Origin: Mycoplasma tauri | GTDB lineage: Bacteria > Bacillota_I > Bacilli_A > Mycoplasmatales > Metamycoplasmataceae | Assembly (NCBI RefSeq): GCF_016925555.1 | Contig: NZ_CP070479.1 | Span: 124,001 to 188,000 of the forward strand | Length of the DNA stretch: 64,000 nucleotides | Direction: 5' to 3' | Part shown: positions 58,160 through 64,000 of the stretch, piece after piece | Position numbering within the stretch: position 1 is the stretch's first letter | Layout of the letters: each line of letters starts with the position of its first letter | Made by a program: the position numbers and the translations under genes | Notes under the pieces: model-generated | What the model was told of the DNA's origin: nothing | What the model saw: only the letters and a program-made list of their open reading frames with translations | Databases searched by the model: none

Positions 58160-58534
58160 AATAATCCTCCAATATAGTGTAAAAATTACTTATACTTATT
58201 AATTAATTATATTATTTTAATATTAATAATTAAATATATAAAAGATAGCAAATTTTGATTTTTAATTCTATAGAATAAAATGATTTGTTATTTATAGTAT
58301 CTGTTAATTTTTATTAGTTTAAAAAATATATTTTTTATGAAATAAATAGTAAAAAACTATATTATTTAATTATTAATTTTGCTTGTATTTGTTTAATTTT
58401 ATTTATTTAGATTTAATTCAATATAAGTATTTAAGCTACAAATATATTATTAATATTTTCTTTTTTATTCAACAACAATTTTCGTAATTAAAATTAATTT
58501 TTAATTAGTTTTAAAAATTTTTTAAAAAATTATT
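58160..58534. other. AT-rich stretch without a gene
   Basis: About 375 bp, almost pure A/T, between the C-anchored protein gene and the 5S promoter. No reading frame of useful size, RNA or repeat could be supported beyond scattered AT palindromes. Confidence 0.6.
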
Positions 58535-58561
58535 TTGCAAAAAATTTTTTTAATGTATCAT
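58535..58561 (+). promoter_or_regulatory. 5S rRNA promoter
   Basis: TTGCAA (58535-58540) and TATCAT (58556-58561), 15 bp apart, end 6 bp before the inferred 5S start. Confidence 0.5.
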
Positions 58562-58567
58562 ATTTAC

Positions 58568-58668
58568 AAGTGGTTATAGCGTGGGGGATCACCTGATACC
58601 ATTCCGAACTCAGTAGTTAAGCCCCATAGTGCCGAAGATACCAGAGATGGGAAAATAGGGAGCTGCTT
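58568..58668 (+). rRNA. rrf: 5S ribosomal RNA
   Basis: Contains the conserved CCATTCCGAACTCAG, GTTAAGCCCCATAGTGCCGA and GGGAAAATAGGGAGCTGC segments. Helix I pairs AAGTGGTT with GAGCTGCTT. No 16S or 23S gene is near, so the 5S stands alone here. A T-run follows at once as terminator. Confidence 0.95.
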
Positions 58669-58698
58669 TTTTTATTACTTTTTATTTATTAAAAAAGG

Positions 58699-58780
58699 CA
58701 GCAAAATAATGAAGTGGGTATCTGCTTCTTTTTTTGTTTTAAATGATTTTAATTAATTGATATAACAAATATTTAATTAA
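58699..58780 (+). repeat. Solo ICE-end-like sequence downstream of 5S rRNA
   Basis: About 82 bp that align, with few gaps, to the ICE right end read inward from 23298. The similarity starts exactly at the ICE terminus (GGCAGC here, GGTAGC there), includes an identical GAAGTGGGTATC block and fades around 58780. It also forms a GAAGTGG/CTGCTTC hairpin with T-run. No ICE genes follow. The rest of 58781-59042 holds nothing recognisable. Confidence 0.7.
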
Positions 58781-59042
58781 TAAGCTTGAATTTATATTAA
58801 TTTAGTAATAATTATTTTTTTGATTCTCATTAAATAACTTAATATTTTTTATTTTAAATCTATTTTTATTATAAATTTCTTGCATATTTATTACTTGTTA
58901 TTATTGATAATAATATTTAATATTAATAATAATAAATTGCCTGTTTACAATTTATATTCTTTTCTTTTTTGTTTATTAAACTCTTAGAAATTCATAAAAT
59001 AAAGTATTTTTGTGATTTTTATTTTAGTGTAACATTTGGTTT

Positions 59043-60563
59043 ATGAAAAAATTAAGATTTTTATTGCCGACATTATATCCTTTTGCCTTATTTTCAGTTT
59101 CTTGTGTTCAACAACAAGCTAAAAATAATTCAGAAGATAAGAAAAATGATGTTATAAATAAAGAAAATAATGACTCGATAAGAGACACATCAAAAGAAAA
59201 GGATACAATAAAAACAGGCAATAGTGCAGAAACAGAAGAACCTGCGCAACAAGAAAAAAATAATGAACAAAGTCAATCAATAGATAATCAAAAACAGTCT
59301 AGTTCTCAAAATTCAGATTCAAATCTGTTTAATGATTTAAACTCTATTGAGAAAAACATAACAATTTCAATTCCTTTTTATAAGAATAAAGATGCAAAAA
59401 GTTCTTGAGCAGTGCTTAAAAATAACATAAACGAATTAATTCCTTTATTAGGTTTAAATCAGGACATTAATTCAAAATATAGTATCGAATATGCTAATGA
59501 TAATAATCCAAATGTTGATAATAATGCTGGTAAAATTATAAATATTGGCGTTAAGTTTTCACATAATAATCAAAGTCAAGTATTGTATTTTAATTTAAAT
59601 GGCTTTTATTTACAAAAAAATAATTTACCAAAAAATAATAAAAATGACTACCTTAAGGCAAAAGTAGATCTTCCAATGTCTGTAAAGGGCTTATATCCTT
59701 CATTAATTGCTCATATGTTATTGTATGCAGAAGATCCAAATAAGTACAATCAAAAACAAGTTAACTCTAGTGGTAAATATTTAATAAATTTTGAACAACT
59801 TCAAAATAAAAATAATGATTTATTTTATGAGCAAGTAGCTTCATTAAATATTTCACTTAAGGAAGCATTTTTTGAATATAATGAAAATTTCAACAATAAA
59901 TACATGACAAAAGTTGTTGCAACAAAATTTAATGATATTGAAGGCACGCTTGGTATAAAAATTCAAATAACAAACACAGAAGATGGTCCACGAAACGAAC
60001 CTGAATTAGCTATTGAATTTGAATTTAATGGTTTAAGAAAAATTGATCTAAATAATGGTAATAATAATGTTATTGGTTTTAACATTTTGCCAACTGATTT
60101 AGTAAATTTAATAAACAAAAAAGATCCTATTAAAAAAGTAATTAAAGATAATTATAATAGTCTAAACCAACCAATAGATTTAATTAGAAATTTGGATGAT
60201 TTTAACTATAAATCACTAATAAATGAATTAAATAAAATCATGAATGTAAGTATCTTAGACAACGAATTAAATACTTATCGTTTTACTAAAGGTAGTGAAA
60301 AAATCAGTTCTTTTGAAGGTTTACAACAAAAATTTGGTTTATATCCTTTTTACACACGCTTTAATGATGTTATTAAAAATGTACGTTTAGAAATAACACA
60401 AGAAGATGAAAATAAAAATGCACAAATATATTTTGACGTTGAATTACCTATATTTATGCAAAGTTCATACACAGATTTATCTGATAATGAAGCTACAGGT
60501 AAGTCAATTACAATAAATGTAAAATCAAAATTTAACTTAAATAAGATTAATAATATAACCTAA
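59043..60563 (+). CDS. Lipoprotein of unknown function
   Basis: 506 residues. Signal peptide with lipobox FSVSC (Cys about 21), a Gln/Asn/Ser/Lys/Glu-rich unordered linker (about 25-105) and a long mixed alpha/beta ectodomain (LNELIPLLGLNQDINSKYSIEY...). TGA at 59406-59408 is Trp. No clear ribosome site precedes the ATG, so leaderless or weak initiation is possible (TGTAACATTTGGTTTATG). Surface-exposed; role not recognised. Confidence 0.82.
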
Positions 60564-60699
60564 TGTTGTTTTTGTTTCCTATTTTTTTAATGAGCTATTT
60601 ACAAGTGAATTTAAATTTGTTACTGTTTTAACAGTACTTACAAATGTGGCGCATTTTACTTTAGGAATTTATATTTATTAATTTAGAACTATTTCATGG

Positions 60700-60810
60700 T
60701 AAAATATAGTTGCAGGTATTAATACGCTGTATACTCATGGTATCGAATTAACGTTTAAGCGATTTGTAAAATCGTCGACCATGAGGGCCGCTTTTAGCGG
60801 CTTTTTTAAT
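60700..60810 (+). ncRNA. Structured RNA with own promoter and terminator, upstream of DUF3800 gene
   Basis: A TAAAAT box at about 60700 is followed by a GC-richer segment. CTCATGGT (60734-60741) pairs with ACCATGAG (60778-60785) and, after a 2-nt bulge, CGA (60744-60746) pairs with TCG (60775-60777). This stem encloses TTAA-CGT-TTAA and CGATTT-GTA-AAATCG hairpins. A strong terminator GCCGCT-TTT-AGCGGC plus TTTTTT (60787-60807) ends it 22 bp before the DUF3800 gene. Conserved RNAs upstream of DUF3800 genes (DUF3800 motifs) have been described by comparative genomics; this fits that class, subtype not determined. Confidence 0.72.
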
Positions 60811-60828
60811 CTTAAAAGGAGCTAAATA

Positions 60829-61524
60829 GTGGATATTTACGTTTATTCCGATGAATCAGGAGTTTTTGGCAAAAAACATAACGATTTCTTTGTATTTGCC
60901 GGTTTTATATTCATAGGTAAAAAGAGTAAAGACGAGAAATCAAGAATGTATAAAAAAGCTGAAGATTCACTTAAAAAAATTGAGTCAATTAAACCTGATC
61001 AAGAAGTAAAAGCTTCTAAGATATCAATAAAAGGCAAGAATAAGCTTTTTCGTTCGCTTAATAATTTCTACAAATTTGGCATTGTCATAACACAAAAAGA
61101 ATTACTAGATCAAATATTCACTAATAAAAAAGATAAACAAAGATATCTTGATTTTGCATATAAAATTGCTGTTAAAAGAGCTTTCCAGCAGTTAATTAGA
61201 AAAAAGATAATTTTTTCTGATGAAGTAGAAAATATTCATTTTTTTATCGACGAACATACAACAGCTACAAATGGACGATATGAACTAAAAGAAGCTCTTG
61301 AAAGTGAATTCAAACGGGGTACTTACAATGCCAATTGGAATAAGTATCATGAACCAATTTTTTATTCTTTAAAAGATGTAAAACTAGAATTTTGCAACTC
61401 AAAATCTAAATTGCTAGTAAGAGCTTCTGATATAATAGCAAACAAGATTTTCTATCTTGTAAACAATAATAAATTTGAAGAAATAAGTAGAATAAATAAC
61501 TTATTTTTTTGTAAATTGCCATAA
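60829..61524 (+). CDS. DUF3800 domain protein
   Basis: 231 residues. It begins with the DUF3800 signature VYSDESG (first Asp/Glu about residues 8-9), then FFVFAGFIFIGK, a central HFFIDEHT and a C-terminal LLVRASDIIANKIFY, which are the acidic positions of this RNase H-like predicted nuclease family. Start is GTG 60829 with AAAGGAG upstream. No TGA codons. Preceded directly by a terminated structured RNA and followed by a type III restriction gene on the other strand, so the setting looks like a defence or toxin-antitoxin locus. Biochemical function of the family is not established. Confidence 0.82.
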   Translation: MDIYVYSDESGVFGKKHNDFFVFAGFIFIGKKSKDEKSRMYKKAEDSLKKIESIKPDQEVKASKISIKGKNKLFRSLNNFYKFGIVITQKELLDQIFTNKKDKQRYLDFAYKIAVKRAFQQLIRKKIIFSDEVENIHFFIDEHTTATNGRYELKEALESEFKRGTYNANWNKYHEPIFYSLKDVKLEFCNSKSKLLVRASDIIANKIFYLVNNNKFEEISRINNLFFCKLP

Positions 61525-61685
61525 TAAAAATAATTTAATCCTGCTATAAGATAATATAATTATTTACCCAGGTTGTACAGTATATTGATGTATTTTGAAT
61601 TTTATAATTTAAATATAAAAGGAATCTACTATTTTTATATTTATACAAGAAATAAAGAAAATAAATTATTAAAAAATGTAAACAA

Positions 61686-61730
61686 AAATAACGTAAGCAT
61701 CTATAAATTAGATTTTTACGTTATTTTTTA
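61686..61730. terminator. Bidirectional terminator between DUF3800 and res
   Basis: AAATAACGTAA (61686-61696) pairs with TTACGTTATTT (61716-61726), A-run before and T-run after. The surrounding 61525-61799 holds no convincing gene; a 48-codon frame from about 61588 is probably fortuitous. Confidence 0.7.
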
Positions 61731-61799
61731 ATTGAGAATGTTCATTTGAAACATACATTATCACGTATTAAAATTTTTGTTTAAAATTCAATAATTTAA

Positions 61800-64000
61800 T
61801 TACCTTTTTAATATATCTTCAATGAAGAAACTAGCATTATCATAAGAATTATATTTATTTGGATTACTTACAATATCTCTTTGAAAGTCTAGTGGTATTT
61901 CAATGTTAATTTTTTTGTTAAATTCCTTATTTGAGCTAGCACCAATTAAATAATAATTTTCATCATTATTGTCGCTTTTAACAAAGCAAACTGCAATGCT
62001 AAATTCAGTATTTGATACATTATCAAAAAGTTTATATTCATCACTTTGTTTTCAATCGTTTATATATTTTTTATAAGATTCAATAAGTTTAATCGTTTTA
62101 TCTGGGTTATAGTCATTAATGCTCTTAACTTCAATATATAAATAATGTTTGACGTTATTATGCTTATCTATTTCAAAGATAAAATCAGGGTATGAACTTA
62201 GAATATCTGAATTATTATCAAAATATTCAAATGATATATTGCTTAACAGTGGATTTTTAGTTCATAATCGAACATTATTGTTATCATTACGATTCAAAAA
62301 ATCTCTTATGCCTTTTACAAAAGCAATTTCAGACTTAGAATCAAAATAATATTTATTTTCATCGGAATCAATTGGAATATAAGCATATTTGATTTTATTT
62401 GGGTTTTTAAAAGTAATATTGTTATCTTTATTATTTTCGGAAATAGTTACAAAACTTTTATCGGGTAAATTTTTGCTTTCTTTAATTTGGTAAATTCTAT
62501 TTTCTTTAGAAAAACTATCCAGCTTTTCTAAACAATTATTATAAATTTGTTTAATATTAGCTAAATATTTTTTAATAATTATGTAATAAAACATATTTTT
62601 ATCAATTAAATGTTCACCGCTTTGTTCATCAAGTGTTAATTGATGCATATTATTTAATAATTCATTAGGCAAATATTTTCTTAAATTTTTTAACTGACCT
62701 TTAACAAACAATTCAAGCTCAATTGAATTGGTTATTTTAGTGTCAATTTTTACTTTATCACCATAAATTGAAGTTTTGCCATCTAAAAATTGGTATTTTT
62801 TATAGTCTTCAAAATATTTTTGTTGTTGTTCTAAAAAGCGATTTTTATCAAAAATATTACGAATAATTTGGTCAGCATATTCCTTACGATTTAATTGTTT
62901 TTTAATTACATCAGTATTTATTTTTCCATAAACAAATTTAGTATTTTTGTATTGTTCATTTAGTTGATATTCAACTCTTGATTTAGTTACTTCTTGATGA
63001 TTTGAATAAATAAAATATGAGTTAGCAATTGAATTTTCATCAAAGTTAATTTTTTCCATAGGGATAGGCACACGACGAATTCGACCAATAGTTTGAATTG
63101 ATAAAACTTTTGATGCAACATTCCTTAATTGCACAAGCATACAAGCTCTTGGGATGTTTCAACCAGTTGCTGGTCCTATTTTAAATAAAATTACATCGTA
63201 ATTTGAACCATTACGTGATATTTCTTTAAGCGACACTTTAGAATCGCTATCAATTAATTTATTGGAAGTAATTTTGTCGTTTGAGAAATATTTAATTCAA
63301 CTTAAGTTGTGTTTTTCAAGTATCTTAATTAAATCATTAATATAATTTTGAAATTCTTCACTTTGTTCTTTCTTTTCACTGTTAACTTGAATAAGCATTG
63401 CTGGACGCACATTTAGTGCTTCTTTAATGTTTTGAGCATATTTAAGTTTTACTTCTCTAAATTTTTCACAAGCTATTTCAAGAATTTGAATATCATCAAT
63501 TTTATCAATATCTATATCATTAATTGATTCATTGAAAACTAGATTGTTTTTAATTAATTTAATATTGTCATTTTCAAATTCTTTTTCATCAATAGAAACT
63601 AGATTTTGATTATTGTCAGGAGTAGCAGTCATTTTAACAATGTAGCTTGCAACATTACTTACTTTTGTTTCAAATTTTTCAACATTTGCATCTTTTTTAA
63701 TTTTTGATTCATTTGAGCCATAATGTGCTTCATCTCTAATGTATATTAAGCGGTAATTTTCGTTTTTTATTTGGTCTAAAAAAGCATCAAATATTCCATG
63801 TTCAGTTAAAATTCTATTTTTACCAAATGATGATTTACCAAATATAAATACATTATCAACATCAGCATGTAATTGTGGATCATAATCTCTTTTATTTTGA
63901 GTTGCACTTGAACTAGGCGAATCTACTCTTATAACTTGATAATTCGCTTGCAAATCATGTTTATAATCAAGTAAGTTTTGTGCCATCTGATAAGGCAAAT
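61800..64000 (-). CDS. res: Type III restriction enzyme Res subunit, C-terminal part
   Basis: At least 733 residues; the start lies beyond the window. The helicase part has YIRDEAHYGSNE (DEAH box, motif II), VKMTATPDN (motif III), FKIGPATGWNIPRA (motif V) and IQTIGRIRRVP (motif VI). The C-terminal nuclease domain shows SYPDFIFEI...YLYIEVKS, a PD-(D/E)xK site. Such Res subunits translocate along DNA and cut when bound to a Mod methyltransferase, which should lie upstream, outside the window. One frame with TGA Trp. No frameshift was seen in the visible part. Confidence 0.92.

Noticed and set aside
60700-60810. tmRNA, SRP RNA or tRNA as the structured RNA
   Set aside because: No tag frame, no SRP tetraloop domain and no cloverleaf; the length and its place before DUF3800 fit a different RNA class.
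61588-61734. 48-codon plus-strand frame downstream of DUF3800
   Set aside because: It has no ribosome site, runs into the terminator stem and is compositionally random AT sequence.

Overview
The window is a wall-less mollicute chromosome. It is very AT-rich, TGA is read as Trp in almost every gene, most lipoproteins have short signal peptides with a Cys lipobox, and the neighbours proS-MG284/MPN403 and infC-rpmI-rplT are ordered as in mycoplasmas. Arginine deiminase, phosphoketolase and polyamine transport suggest an arginine-using Mycoplasmopsis/Metamycoplasma (hominis-group) species; the species itself cannot be named from the sequence.

Layout. 1-1634: 3' part of proS and the MG284-family gene. 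1801-23298: a complete 21.5-kb integrative conjugative element (mycoplasma ICE, MICE family). It is bounded by imperfect terminal inverted repeats and an exact 8-bp target duplication (GTGGCAAT at 1793-1800 and 23299-23306). All its genes run on the minus strand: a winged-helix-like protein, an HxH relaxase, a membrane protein, a TraG/VirD4 coupling ATPase, a frameshifted small gene, SSB, a C5 DNA methyltransferase, two charged proteins, a small membrane protein, a surface lipoprotein, a VirB2-like small membrane protein, a VirB6-like membrane protein, a TraE/VirB4 ATPase, an acidic accessory protein, a frameshifted giant surface protein, and a UPF0236/ISLre2-type DDE transposase that is the likely recombinase.

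23479-28538: phosphoketolase, the infC-rpmI-rplT operon (infC starting at ATT) and a lipoprotein. 28560-35818, minus strand: a ptsH-oppB-oppC-oppA-tmcAL operon, arcA, rpmF. 35992-40980: potABCD polyamine importer. 41268-47041: pepF, an MFS transporter, a zinc alcohol dehydrogenase, galU. 47167-52792: tRNA-Ile, rpsI-rplM, rnpB, holA, whiA, msrAB fusion, deoB.

52965-64000 is a surface and accessory region: a DUF31 (mycoplasma Ig-protease-like) lipoprotein, tRNA-Leu, two membrane-anchored proteins, a lone 5S rRNA with an ICE-end-like relic directly downstream, another lipoprotein, a strongly structured terminator-bounded RNA directly upstream of a DUF3800 gene, and the 3' part of a type III restriction Res subunit.

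The most promising leads are the structured RNA/DUF3800 pair (60711-61524), the solo ICE end next to 5S rRNA, a C-terminal tail shared by two ICE proteins, and a cluster of one-base frameshifts that nearly all have the same polarity.
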